From IMG/VR virus record IMGVR_UViG_3300032560_000859, positions 1 through 23,287 of that record: 23,287 nt of DNA. The stretch is one strand, 5' to 3'. This DNA comes from a virus. The number at the start of each line of letters is the position of its first letter. Within the stretch, counting starts at the first letter, position 1. Positions 13,789-21,160 of this stretch are shown here, piece by piece. The notes below the pieces were generated by a model. The model was not told the origin of the DNA. It was given only the letters and a program-made list of their open reading frames with translations, and made no database searches. Both the position numbers and the translations under genes were made by a program.

Positions 13789-13796
13789 TATTTATC
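13789..13796 (-). promoter_or_regulatory. Late promoter motif GATAAATA for the HNH gene
   Basis: On the reverse strand the sequence is GATAAATATTAGT, matching the NATAAATA late promoter consensus. The start would be near 13783, giving a 58-base leader with a hairpin and a good ribosome site. Late promoters driving free-standing homing endonucleases are established in T4. Confidence 0.55.
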
Positions 13797-13803
13797 AAAA
13801 TAG

Positions 13804-13832
13804 TTGTGTTTTGCAAATAAATCAAGTATAAT
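13804..13832 (+). promoter_or_regulatory. Sigma70-like promoter for dsbA
   Basis: TATAAT (13827-13832) is a perfect -10 box. The best -35 match, 17 bases upstream, is weak (TTGTGT, 13804-13809). The start would lie near 13839, just ahead of the ribosome site GGAG (13844-13847) and ATG 13856. Confidence 0.5.
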
Positions 13833-13855
13833 AAACTTTTAACGGAGAATCAAAA

Positions 13856-14116
13856 ATGACTGCAAGAATGTTTTCAAACGAGCAACGTGCAAAGCTCACT
13901 CAGATAATTAATGAAGGTATGGCTGTGTTGACAGAAATCGAAGACTTGAACGCAGGGCTTAACGATACTGTAAAAGCCATCGCCGAAGAAATGGAAATCA
14001 AACCAGCTATCCTAAAGAAAGCTATCAAGATTGCACAAAAATCAACACTAGGATCTACTAACCAAGATCACGACGAGTTGAACACTATTTTAGAAACTGT
14101 TGGTAAAACACTTTGA
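13856..14116 (+). CDS. dsbA: DsbA-like double-stranded DNA-binding protein, late transcription accessory
   Basis: T4 DsbA (89 residues) binds duplex DNA near late promoters and is thought to aid late transcription. This 86-residue protein matches it in size and order: a first helix (E-Q-R-A-K-L-T-Q-I-I-N-E-G), then E-I-E-D-L-N-A-G-L-N-D-T-V-K-A-I-A-E-E-M-E as the most conserved block, a helix-turn-helix-like stretch (K-P-A-I-L-K-K-A-I-K-I-A) and an acidic end. A ribosome site GGAG lies nine bases before the ATG. It stands beside the HNH gene and shares its last four bases with the start of the membrane protein gene. Several NATAAATA motifs in this window are plausible targets. Confidence 0.85.
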   Translation: MTARMFSNEQRAKLTQIINEGMAVLTEIEDLNAGLNDTVKAIAEEMEIKPAILKKAIKIAQKSTLGSTNQDHDELNTILETVGKTL

Positions 14117-14406
14117 TATCAAATGTTGTTGCATACATCCGCAAGGATTATGAAGAAAACCCATTACGTTGTGTTTTAGAAATAATAGGTTGGTTTGGTA
14201 GCGTAGGTTGTGCTCTAGGCATGACATGGTTCTTACCTAACCCGCCGCTGTTGCCACTGTATACTATATGGGTAATTAGTACAATAATCTATTCTTGGGC
14301 AGCATGGACACGCGGATCATTTGGCATGCTGGCCAATTATGCGTTGCTGTTTTGTATTGATTCTGTAGGACTAACAAAACTGGTCATCCAATGGTTTAAT
14401 ACATAA
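14113..14406 (+). CDS. Small inner-membrane protein with three predicted transmembrane helices, 97 aa
   Basis: The start is TTG at 14113, overlapping the dsbA stop (TTGA), so translation is likely coupled to dsbA. Three hydrophobic spans are visible: about 17-41 (L-E-I-I-G-W-F-G-S-V-G-C-A-L-G), 44-64 (L-Y-T-I-W-V-I-S-T-I-I-Y-S-W-A-A-W) and 70-91 (F-G-M-L-A-N-Y-A-L-L-F-C-I-D). The N-terminal 15 residues are charged. Conserved-looking W-A-A-W-T-R and F-G-M-L-A-N-Y suggest a real family, though I know no assigned function. The last 70 bases overlap the 3' end of the reverse-strand gene at 14337. Confidence 0.78.
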   Translation: MISNVVAYIRKDYEENPLRCVLEIIGWFGSVGCALGMTWFLPNPPLLPLYTIWVISTIIYSWAAWTRGSFGMLANYALLFCIDSVGLTKLVIQWFNT

Positions 14407-15029
14407 TCGGTTGCAATACTATGTGCTTCGGCACCAGCATGGGTTCCTATAAACGGGAACCCATTTTGTTTTGCCCAATTGATAAATCCGTTGTTGTCAA
14501 ACCATTGGAACTTATCCCAGTCTATCAATGATTTAATACTAGCAAGATACGGATCAGGATTATTAAAACAATAACTATCCTTGATAGCATTGTTGTCCAT
14601 GGAAAATATATAAGATAAGTTATTTTGTTTCAAATATGTTTGCGTAAGCGCAATGTCTTTAAGCGACATATATACTTCCGTATACTCTAGCTTACCGGGA
14701 CCATCTAGCCATTCACGTATTAATCCATTGTCAGTTTCAGAATGTGCTGTAAATCCGTTCCACCCTTGTTCAGTTTTAAATTCGTAGCGATTAGGTGATG
14801 ACCATAGTACAAATACAAAATCGGTATCTGTGTGTTCAGACCCTAGTACTTTACGAGATATCTTACTATTGCTTGATAATGGTTTGCCGCGGCATACATA
14901 ATCTAATTCTAATGCACGAGCAAGTTTGGCAGGAAATGCTAAAGTTTTGTCTTTCCCCGAATTGCCCAATAGTTCAGTGCCATCAATTGGGCTTGATCCG
15001 TAGGCAATTAATCTATTATATTTTGACAT
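14337..15029 (-). CDS. SGNH-hydrolase-like protein, 230 aa
   Basis: The N-terminus reads R-L-I-A-Y-G-S-S, in the position of the G-(D/C)-S nucleophile block of SGNH hydrolases, followed by F-P-A-K-L-A-R-A-L and S-S-N-S-K-I (possible block with Asn). Near the end G-T-H-A-G-A-E-A-H-S-I-A resembles the block holding the catalytic histidine. The family is common in aquatic T4-like phages and would hydrolyse an ester or acetyl group, but the motifs are not all canonical and activity is uncertain. Start ATG (15027-15029, reverse) has no ribosome site and lies five bases from a TTAAATA late-like motif. Its 3' end overlaps the membrane gene by 70 bases. Confidence 0.72.
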   Translation of the reverse strand: MSKYNRLIAYGSSPIDGTELLGNSGKDKTLAFPAKLARALELDYVCRGKPLSSNSKISRKVLGSEHTDTDFVFVLWSSPNRYEFKTEQGWNGFTAHSETDNGLIREWLDGPGKLEYTEVYMSLKDIALTQTYLKQNNLSYIFSMDNNAIKDSYCFNNPDPYLASIKSLIDWDKFQWFDNNGFINWAKQNGFPFIGTHAGAEAHSIATDYVLNHWMTSFVSPTESIQNSNA

Positions 15030-15051
15030 ACTAATATTTAACTGTTATACT
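15023..15051 (+). promoter_or_regulatory. Strong sigma70 promoter for DNA polymerase gene 43
   Basis: TTGACA (15023-15028) is a perfect -35 box, 17 bases before TATACT (15046-15051, five of six), with an extended TG (15043-15044) one base ahead. The start is near 15058, giving an 80-base leader for gene 43. The -35 box overlaps the start codon of the divergent SGNH-like gene. Confidence 0.85.
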
Positions 15052-15071
15052 TACAAGAGTAAATATTAGTA
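15029..15071 (+). repeat. 12-bp perfect inverted repeat across the gene 43 promoter
   Basis: TACTAATATTTA (15029-15040) is repeated inverted as TAAATATTAGTA (15060-15071), centres 31 bases apart, about three helical turns. One arm is in the -35/-10 spacer and the other just after the start. The same core occurs at 13784-13794 and, with one change, at 18751-18761. Confidence 0.75.
15035..15042 (-). promoter_or_regulatory. Late-like motif before the SGNH-like gene (reverse strand)
   Basis: The reverse strand reads GTTAAATA TTAGT ATG; the motif differs from NATAAATA by one base. T4 spacing puts the start at 15029, the A of the ATG, as at clpA. Confidence 0.35.
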
Positions 15072-15102
15072 AGAGTCGTCCACTTTACGGACAAGCAGAG
15101 TA

Positions 15103-15122
15103 GTGTCGGCTCGAAGCGACAC
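15103..15122 (+). promoter_or_regulatory. Leader hairpin upstream of gene 43, possible autoregulatory operator
   Basis: GTGTCG (15103-15108) pairs with CGACAC (15117-15122), leaving the 8-base loop GCTCGAAG. The ribosome site TTGGAG and ATG 15138 follow within 16 bases. In T4 the polymerase binds a leader hairpin with an 8-base loop, next to the ribosome site, to repress its own translation. The loop sequence here is different from T4. Confidence 0.6.
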
Positions 15123-15137
15123 AAAATTGGAGAGTAA

Positions 15138-17798
15138 ATGTCATATATTGACGCATTGTTTGATCGCGATAAAGATCGCATCCATGTAGTAGAACGTATT
15201 GATGGTGAGCGTGTATACAAAGAGTATCCTGCTAACTATGTTTTTTACTACGATGACCCCCGCGGCAAGTTCCGCACTATCTACGACACACCCGTGTCAC
15301 GTTTTAGCACACGCAATGGCAAGGAGTTCCATAAGGAACAACGAATCAACTCAGGTAAGAAGTTATGGGAGTCGGATATTAATCCCATCTTCCGATGCTT
15401 AGAAGAAAACTACCTAGGTGCCACATCACCAAAACTACAAACAGCCTTTTTCGATATTGAGGTGGACTTTGATCCACTTAGAGGTTATAGTAAGCCCGAA
15501 GATCCATTTAATCCAATTACCAGTATATCAATCTATTTGGACTGGATGGATAAGATGGTTACCCTGGTTGTGCCTCCTAAGAGTTATAGTTGGGAATCTG
15601 CACAGGAGATCTGTGATACATACGACAACTGTTTCTTATTTGAACGTGAAGCAGACATGCTCGATACGTTCTTAGATGTAATTCAAGATGCAGATATCCT
15701 ATCAGGTTGGAACTCAGAGGGCTTTGATATTCCCTATACCACTATGCGTATTACCAAGGTCTTGAGCAAGGATGATACTCGTAGACTATGCTTGTGGGGT
15801 CAGTTACCTAAGCAACGTATGTTTGAACGCTTTGGTGCAGAACAATTAACATTTGACCTGCTGGGCCGTGTGCATTTGGACTATATGCAACTGTACCGCA
15901 AGTACACATACGAAGAACGTCATAGCTATAGTTTAGATGCTATCGGCGAGTACGAAGAAGTTGGATCTAAGTTGGCATATGAAGGCACCCTGGATCAACT
16001 ATACAACAAAGAATTCTCAAAGTTTATTGACTACAATAGACAAGATACCCTACTGTTGGCCAAACTAGATAAGAAGTTGCGCTTCTTAGATCTGGCCAAT
16101 GAATTGGCACATGACAATACTGTATTGCTACAAACCACTATGGGCGCTGTGGCAGTTACAGAACAAGCTATTATTAACGAATCGCACAGCCGAGGTTTGG
16201 TTGTGCCCAACAGGAGAGCAAGAGATGATCAAGGAAACACGCAAGCGGCAGGTGCCTATGTTGCTTATCCCAAAAAAGGAATGCACGAATACATCGGTGC
16301 CATCGATATCAACAGTCTCTATCCCTCGGCTATTCGTGCCCTTAACATGGGGCCAGAAACCATTGTAGGACAACTTCGTCCTATTATGACTGATCACTAC
16401 ATCAAAGAAAAGATGGATGCAGGTTCAAGTTTTGCTGATGCATGGGAAAACATGTTTGGTAGCTTAGAGTATCAAGCAGTAATGGCTGGCGAAATAGGTA
16501 CTGAGATTACTATAGATTGGCAAGACGGAAGTAGCGACATAATGAGTGCCGCGGACGTATGGCGCTTGGTATTTGATAGTCGCCAACCTTGGACATTCAG
16601 TGCCAATGGTACAATTTTTAAACATAACACAAAAGGAATTATTCCCGGACTGTTAGAAAGGTGGTATGCAGAACGTAAAGAAATGCAAGCTAAAAAGAAA
16701 GCCGCAACATCTCCGGAAGATACGGCGTTCTGGGACAAAAGACAGCTCGTCAAAAAAATTAACCTCAACTCGCTATATGGTGCGATCCTCAATCCGGGCT
16801 GTCGCTTCTTTGACCAGCGCATTGGCCAAAGTACGACACTTACGGGTCGCATTATTGCCAAACACATGGACGCACACGTTAACGAAGCTATTACCGGGGA
16901 ATACGATCACACTGGCAAATCAGTCATCTACGGCGACACGGACTCGGTCTATTTCTCAGCCTGGCCGCAAATCAAAGAGGAAGTAGAATCTGGGCGCATG
17001 GAATGGAATAGAGAAATCTGTGTACAGTTATACGATACTATTGCAGACTCTGTAAATGATTCATTCCCGGGATTCATGGAACGTGCTTGTCATTGTCCGC
17101 GCGAGATGGGTAGTATTATCAAAGGCGGTCGTGAACTTATTGCTTCAAAAGGTCTGTTTATTAAGAAAAAGCGTTACGGCATTTTAGTGTTTGATATAGA
17201 AGGTAATCGTCTCGATACTCACGGTAAACCAGGCAAAATGAAAGCAATGGGACTTGATTTGAAGCGTAGTGATACGCCTAAGATAGTACAGGAGTTCCTG
17301 AGTGAATTGCTTATGGATGTGCTCACAGGTGCCGAGAAAGAAGCTATTATTGTCAAAGTCAAAGACTTTAAATTAAAGTTTGCAGAAAGACCAGCCTGGG
17401 AAAAAGGTACACCTAAACGTGTAAACAACTTGACCAAGTACACAGCCGCAGAGCAACGTGAAGGCAAAGCCAACATGCCCGGACATGTTCGTGCTGCAAT
17501 GAACTGGAACAACCTAAAGCGTACGCACGGCGACAACTATAGTACCACTATTATTGATGGCATGAAAACTGTTGTGTGCAAACTCAAAGATAATCCAGTT
17601 GGTTACACTAGTGTAGGTTATCCTACAGATGAAACACATATCCCGCAGTGGTTTAAGGACTTGCCGTTTGACGATAACCTAATGGAATCAACTATCGTAG
17701 ATCAAAAGGTAGAAAACTTATTGGGTGTGCTGGAATGGCGGATTGCAGAAAGCACAGATATTAAAACAACGTTTGATGATTTATTCACTTTCGAGTAA
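15138..17798 (+). CDS. 43: DNA polymerase, family B, T4 gp43-like, 886 aa
   Basis: This is the replicative polymerase with 3'-5' proofreading; length is close to T4 gp43 (898). Exonuclease motifs: F-D-I-E (D106, E108), G-W-N-S-E-G-F-D (D197) and Y-N-R-Q-D-T-L-L-L (Exo III). Polymerase motifs: D390-I-N-S-L-Y-P-S (A), K-I-N-L-N-S-L-Y-G-A (B, about 536-546) and Y-G-D600-T-D602-S-V-Y-F (C). The C-terminus T-T-F-D-D-L-F-T-F resembles the tail peptide by which RB69 gp43 holds its sliding clamp, and a clamp is encoded downstream at 18796. There is no intein or intron. The gene has a strong promoter and an 80-base structured leader. A methyltransferase gene follows after three bases. Confidence 0.97.
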   Translation: MSYIDALFDRDKDRIHVVERIDGERVYKEYPANYVFYYDDPRGKFRTIYDTPVSRFSTRNGKEFHKEQRINSGKKLWESDINPIFRCLEENYLGATSPKLQTAFFDIEVDFDPLRGYSKPEDPFNPITSISIYLDWMDKMVTLVVPPKSYSWESAQEICDTYDNCFLFEREADMLDTFLDVIQDADILSGWNSEGFDIPYTTMRITKVLSKDDTRRLCLWGQLPKQRMFERFGAEQLTFDLLGRVHLDYMQLYRKYTYEERHSYSLDAIGEYEEVGSKLAYEGTLDQLYNKEFSKFIDYNRQDTLLLAKLDKKLRFLDLANELAHDNTVLLQTTMGAVAVTEQAIINESHSRGLVVPNRRARDDQGNTQAAGAYVAYPKKGMHEYIGAIDINSLYPSAIRALNMGPETIVGQLRPIMTDHYIKEKMDAGSSFADAWENMFGSLEYQAVMAGEIGTEITIDWQDGSSDIMSAADVWRLVFDSRQPWTFSANGTIFKHNTKGIIPGLLERWYAERKEMQAKKKAATSPEDTAFWDKRQLVKKINLNSLYGAILNPGCRFFDQRIGQSTTLTGRIIAKHMDAHVNEAITGEYDHTGKSVIYGDTDSVYFSAWPQIKEEVESGRMEWNREICVQLYDTIADSVNDSFPGFMERACHCPREMGSIIKGGRELIASKGLFIKKKRYGILVFDIEGNRLDTHGKPGKMKAMGLDLKRSDTPKIVQEFLSELLMDVLTGAEKEAIIVKVKDFKLKFAERPAWEKGTPKRVNNLTKYTAAEQREGKANMPGHVRAAMNWNNLKRTHGDNYSTTIIDGMKTVVCKLKDNPVGYTSVGYPTDETHIPQWFKDLPFDDNLMESTIVDQKVENLLGVLEWRIAESTDIKTTFDDLFTFE

Positions 17799-17801
17799 AA
17801 T

Positions 17802-18743
17802 ATGACAATGCACCTACATGACCTAGTAACACTTAAACAAAAATTAACCAGAGTCTTGAATACAGATTCTGTAGTTAAAAGTTTATTTGATTTACAAAAT
17901 AGCATATCAACTATTAAAACTACCGTTCCTGTACTAAGCGACGAGTATAAACAATACGTGGATAGTTTAATGACCTACTACGATACTGTTATTGAGCAGG
18001 TTCAACGACCAGTTAACGAATTGGAAGTTCAATTGAAACAGATTAACATTCAGATTGATGCAATAACGCAGAAACTGTTTGCTGGAAACTATGAACTAGA
18101 AGAACGGTACGGGACTGTGGATTTTGTTCGTAATAGTCGTAGAATTTATATCAATGCTGATGTTGAACAGACAGTTAAACAACGTATTTTACTGCATACC
18201 AATTGGCGTTACCCTGCATTAGAAATTGGGTGCCGCGATGGTGAATGGACTCAGTTTTTAGTTGCATCTGATCCGTTATATATAATGGATCGCCAGCGAG
18301 AATTTATAGAAAGCACCAACGATAGATTCCCGGAACCATATCAAAACCGTTTGAGAAAATATCCACTTGTTGATCACGACTTGTCTGCGCTACCTGTAGG
18401 ACAGTTTAATTTTATTTTTAGTTGGGGCTATTTCAATTATGTTAGTATGGATACTATGAAACAGTATATCGAACAAGCATATGAATTGCTACGTCCCGGC
18501 GGCATCTTTATGTTCAGTTACAACAACGGTGATACTCCGGCTGGTGCAGGCATGGCAGAAAACTTTGCACAAACTTACATGCCAAAAAGTATGTTGGTAC
18601 CACTATGCGAAAGATTTGGTTATTCTGTTACAGAATTTGACTTTGAACCAAATATCAGCTGGCTTGAAATTAAGAAGCCTGGCACACTTGAAACAAATAA
18701 AGCTCATCAGGTATTGGGCGAAATAAAACACATCAACCTTTGA
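17802..18743 (+). CDS. SAM-dependent methyltransferase-like protein with N-terminal coiled coil, 313 aa
   Basis: The C-terminal half is a Rossmann-type methyltransferase: motif I A-L-E-I-G-C-R-D-G (139-147), D-x-x-F-I-F-S-W-G-Y-F-N-Y (motif IV area) and Y-E-L-L-R-P-G-G-I-F-M-F-S-Y (motif V/VI). About 130 residues ahead of it are helical, with heptad-like Leu/Ile spacing and Q-K-Q-I-N-I-Q-I-D stretches, probably a coiled coil that oligomerises or tethers the enzyme. The target could be DNA, tRNA, a protein or a small molecule; no recognition domain is visible. In T4, regA/62/44 occupy the space between genes 45 and 43, so this insertion is a departure from that order. ATG 17808 is an alternative start. 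Confidence 0.82.
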   Translation: MTMHLHDLVTLKQKLTRVLNTDSVVKSLFDLQNSISTIKTTVPVLSDEYKQYVDSLMTYYDTVIEQVQRPVNELEVQLKQINIQIDAITQKLFAGNYELEERYGTVDFVRNSRRIYINADVEQTVKQRILLHTNWRYPALEIGCRDGEWTQFLVASDPLYIMDRQREFIESTNDRFPEPYQNRLRKYPLVDHDLSALPVGQFNFIFSWGYFNYVSMDTMKQYIEQAYELLRPGGIFMFSYNNGDTPAGAGMAENFAQTYMPKSMLVPLCERFGYSVTEFDFEPNISWLEIKKPGTLETNKAHQVLGEIKHINL

Positions 18744-18768
18744 CTTTATCTAAATATTACTTTACAAT
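18740..18768 (+). promoter_or_regulatory. Sigma70 promoter for sliding clamp gene 45
   Basis: TTGACT (18740-18745) and TACAAT (18763-18768) lie 17 bases apart, each five of six to consensus. The start would be near 18775, with ribosome site GGAG (18782-18785) before ATG 18796. The spacer contains TCTAAATATTACT, one base from the repeat at the gene 43 promoter. Confidence 0.8.
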
Positions 18769-18795
18769 ACATTTATCTTATGGAGAATAAAAACT

Positions 18796-19533
18796 ATGCG
18801 TGATCACTTACTAGACATCGTACAACATACTCATAACCTTGGCGTTATTGATATGATTAAAATTACCGGAACATCAACTGGCACCGCTATAAATGCGTTT
18901 GACCAAGCAACTAAAACAGTAGTATTAAATGCAGAATTCAAAGCCCCGATTGCTGAATTCGTTGGCGTATTTGGTATGCCAAACTTGGATCGCTTGAACA
19001 CTATTATAAATCTTCCAGTCTACAAAGACAATGCCAAGATTACTGTAAGCAAGCAAAAAGATACAGATGGTGAAGATGTGCCAAGCGGTATCAACTTTGA
19101 AAACGAAACAGGCGACTTTAAAAACAACTATCGCTTCATGAGTACTTCTGTTATTAACGATCAATTAAAGAACGTTAAGATGAAGCAGGTTAAATGGGGT
19201 GTAGATATTACTCCTACCAACGCTAGTATTCAGAAACTAAAGTTTCAAGCACAAGCACACTCAGACGCAACATCATTTAGCACTAAGGTTGAAAATGGTA
19301 ACTTGAACTTTTACTTTGGCGACCATAGTTCACATGCTGGACATTTTACTTTTGCATCCGATTGCGGTGGCGCTTTGAGCAAGCAACTACACTGGCCAAT
19401 CAATGTAGTTATTAGTATTTTTAACTTGCCAGGCGACAAGACATTTAAGATCAGTGACGAAGGTGTTGCTGAGATCACTGTAGATAGCGGACTTGCTGTT
19501 TACCACTATATGTTGCCAGCACAAACCAAGTAA
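18796..19533 (+). CDS. 45: Sliding clamp, T4 gp45-like, 245 aa
   Basis: T4 gp45 is a trimeric DNA clamp that tethers gp43 and, on its own, activates late transcription. This protein (T4 gp45: 228 residues) has the conserved blocks of the T4-like aquatic phage clamp: F-M-S-T-S-V-I-N-D-Q-L-K-N-V-K-M-K, A-S-I-Q-K-L-K-F-Q-A-Q-A-H-S-D, F-G-D-H-S-S-H-A-G-H-F, I-F-N-L-P-G-D-K-T-F-K and I-T-V-D-S-G-L-A-V-Y. It has its own sigma70-like promoter and good ribosome site, as expected for a protein needed in stoichiometric amounts. A clamp loader (44/62) is not seen in this window. The next gene overlaps its stop (TAATG). Confidence 0.93.
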   Translation: MRDHLLDIVQHTHNLGVIDMIKITGTSTGTAINAFDQATKTVVLNAEFKAPIAEFVGVFGMPNLDRLNTIINLPVYKDNAKITVSKQKDTDGEDVPSGINFENETGDFKNNYRFMSTSVINDQLKNVKMKQVKWGVDITPTNASIQKLKFQAQAHSDATSFSTKVENGNLNFYFGDHSSHAGHFTFASDCGGALSKQLHWPINVVISIFNLPGDKTFKISDEGVAEITVDSGLAVYHYMLPAQTK

Positions 19534-20540
19534 TGCAACTTTCTGATTCTGTAACTCACATACTATCATTGTATCCTAGGGGACAGGATTGGAAAGAACC
19601 CATAAGAAATCTTTGCGATAGTCCATTTACTGTATTAACAGTAGATTTAGAAGGTAATTGTTTCTTATGCAAATGCGAAGCACACTTACCAATTACTGTA
19701 GGGAACATTCTGGACTTTGCTGATTTAAGTGAAGTCTGGGATAATCCCATTGCACATGAATTACAAAAAACAATCATTGATCGTACCTACAAGTATTGTG
19801 CTGTTCAGCATTGCGGGATTCTAAATCAAAATCTTACGTCTACACATTACTATCTATCTATCAATATAGATGAAAGTTGCAATCTAGCCTGTCCCAGCTG
19901 TCGTAGAGAATTAATCAATCACACCAAGGGCGAACAGTTTGATCGTAAATCCAAGATGGTTAGTCACTTGGTTGAACTAATTAACAAGTTTGATAAACCA
20001 CTGCACTTGACCATGAGTGGCAATGGAGATCCGCTTGCTAGTTTGATTATGCGACCATTGATATTAAATTGGACTCCTAAGAGCAATCAAACTATTAAAC
20101 TGTTTACCAACGGATTATTGATGCGTAAGTTATTACCAGATAGTCCAATATTATCAAACATACAAGAGTTTCAAATCAGCGTAGATGCTGGTAGTCAAGC
20201 AGTATACGAAGTGGTTAGACGCCCAGGTAAATTTAGCGTATTGCAAGATAACTTACAATGGCTATCAGACAATAAGCCTGTTGGTGCCACTGTAAGACTT
20301 ATGTTCTGCTTGAGTGTTAGTAACTATAATGATATTATTAACTTTGCTGAGATGTGCAGTAAGTTTGGCTTTAATGGTGAAATTACCAAAATTGAAAACT
20401 GGGGTACGTTTGATAACTTTGTTGAACAAGATATTATGGCCAAGCCTGGTCCCGAATACAACAAGGTTATTGATTCGTTAAGAGCAGTCAGTACCATGTC
20501 GCATATCACTATCGGATCATTTTTAAAACAACTACTATGA
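19533..20540 (+). CDS. Radical SAM enzyme with N-terminal SPASM-like cysteine cluster, 335 aa
   Basis: Radical SAM enzymes use a 4Fe-4S cluster to split S-adenosylmethionine into a reactive radical. The cluster motif is C116-N-L-A-C120-P-S-C123. Ahead of it, residues 40-95 contain five more cysteines (C43, C46, C48, C89, C94) with V-G-N-I and W-x-N-P-I between, the pattern of a SPASM/twitch auxiliary-cluster domain. Usually this domain is C-terminal, so its N-terminal position is notable. Later blocks (M-S-G-N-G-D-P-L, L-F-T-N-G-L-L-M, S-V-D-A-G) fit the radical SAM barrel. The start overlaps the clamp stop (TAATG) and the end overlaps the next start, so it is part of a coupled operon. SPASM enzymes often modify peptides; the target here is unknown. 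Confidence 0.88.
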   Translation: MQLSDSVTHILSLYPRGQDWKEPIRNLCDSPFTVLTVDLEGNCFLCKCEAHLPITVGNILDFADLSEVWDNPIAHELQKTIIDRTYKYCAVQHCGILNQNLTSTHYYLSINIDESCNLACPSCRRELINHTKGEQFDRKSKMVSHLVELINKFDKPLHLTMSGNGDPLASLIMRPLILNWTPKSNQTIKLFTNGLLMRKLLPDSPILSNIQEFQISVDAGSQAVYEVVRRPGKFSVLQDNLQWLSDNKPVGATVRLMFCLSVSNYNDIINFAEMCSKFGFNGEITKIENWGTFDNFVEQDIMAKPGPEYNKVIDSLRAVSTMSHITIGSFLKQLL

Positions 20541-21160
20541 GTTTTTTAGATTACTATAGAGCAAAAGGTCACGTGTTTGGGGAGTGCATGACACACTCAG
20601 AGTCTGACTTGATGTATATAAACATTCCTAAAAATGCAACATCGTGGACCAAGCCAAACTTAGCAGACTTTGAGTGGGAGTTTTACAATTACCACACAGA
20701 TAACCTATACCACAAGACTGCTATGGTTGTGTTACGTGACCCAGTTGAACGCTGGGCCAGTGGTATGGCCGAGTACTTGTATCTGTACCACAGGGACTGG
20801 ACCACTAGCTCATTTACTACGGAGCTACTGGATTTAATATTCGACAAGATTGCATTTGACGACCACACCGAGAAACAAGTATACTTCATTGAAGGATTAG
20901 ATTTAAGTCGTTGCGTATTCTTTAAGTTTGATGAGCACTATAGAGAAAACTTTAGCAACTTCTTAGCAGAAAATGGAATGCCAAATAATTACCGTAATTA
21001 TGCAAAACAACATGTAAGTGATAATGATGCAATAAGAAAACAGTTTAAAGAAATTTTTACCCAGGCATTGAAAAACTCTAAATACCTTAATCAAGTTGAA
21101 GACTATTTCAGACAAGACCTTAAATTAATCGAGCAAACACAGTTCTATGGAACAAGATAA
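20537..21160 (+). CDS. Sulfotransferase-like protein, 207 aa
   Basis: Residues 30-37 (I-P-K-N-A-T-S-W) match the 5'-phosphosulfate loop of sulfotransferases and residues 66-77 (L-R-D-P-V-E-R-W-A-S-G-M) match the 3'-phosphate motif (R-D-P-x-x-R-x-x-S). These enzymes move sulfate from PAPS to a hydroxyl group on sugars, proteins or small molecules. At 207 residues it is short for the family but has the core in the right order. The catalytic base normally found after the second motif cannot be assigned by eye. It overlaps the radical SAM gene by four bases and the DpdA-like gene by 14, indicating one translational unit. Confidence 0.8.
   Translation: MSFLDYYRAKGHVFGECMTHSESDLMYINIPKNATSWTKPNLADFEWEFYNYHTDNLYHKTAMVVLRDPVERWASGMAEYLYLYHRDWTTSSFTTELLDLIFDKIAFDDHTEKQVYFIEGLDLSRCVFFKFDEHYRENFSNFLAENGMPNNYRNYAKQHVSDNDAIRKQFKEIFTQALKNSKYLNQVEDYFRQDLKLIEQTQFYGTR

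Noticed and set aside
15138-17798. Intron or intein within the polymerase gene
   Set aside because: All exonuclease and polymerase motifs appear in order in one uninterrupted frame of normal length.
19459-19482. G-V-A-E in the sliding clamp as another protease seam
   Set aside because: It is followed by Ile rather than Gly/Ala/Ser and lies in a conserved strand of the clamp fold, so it is coincidental.
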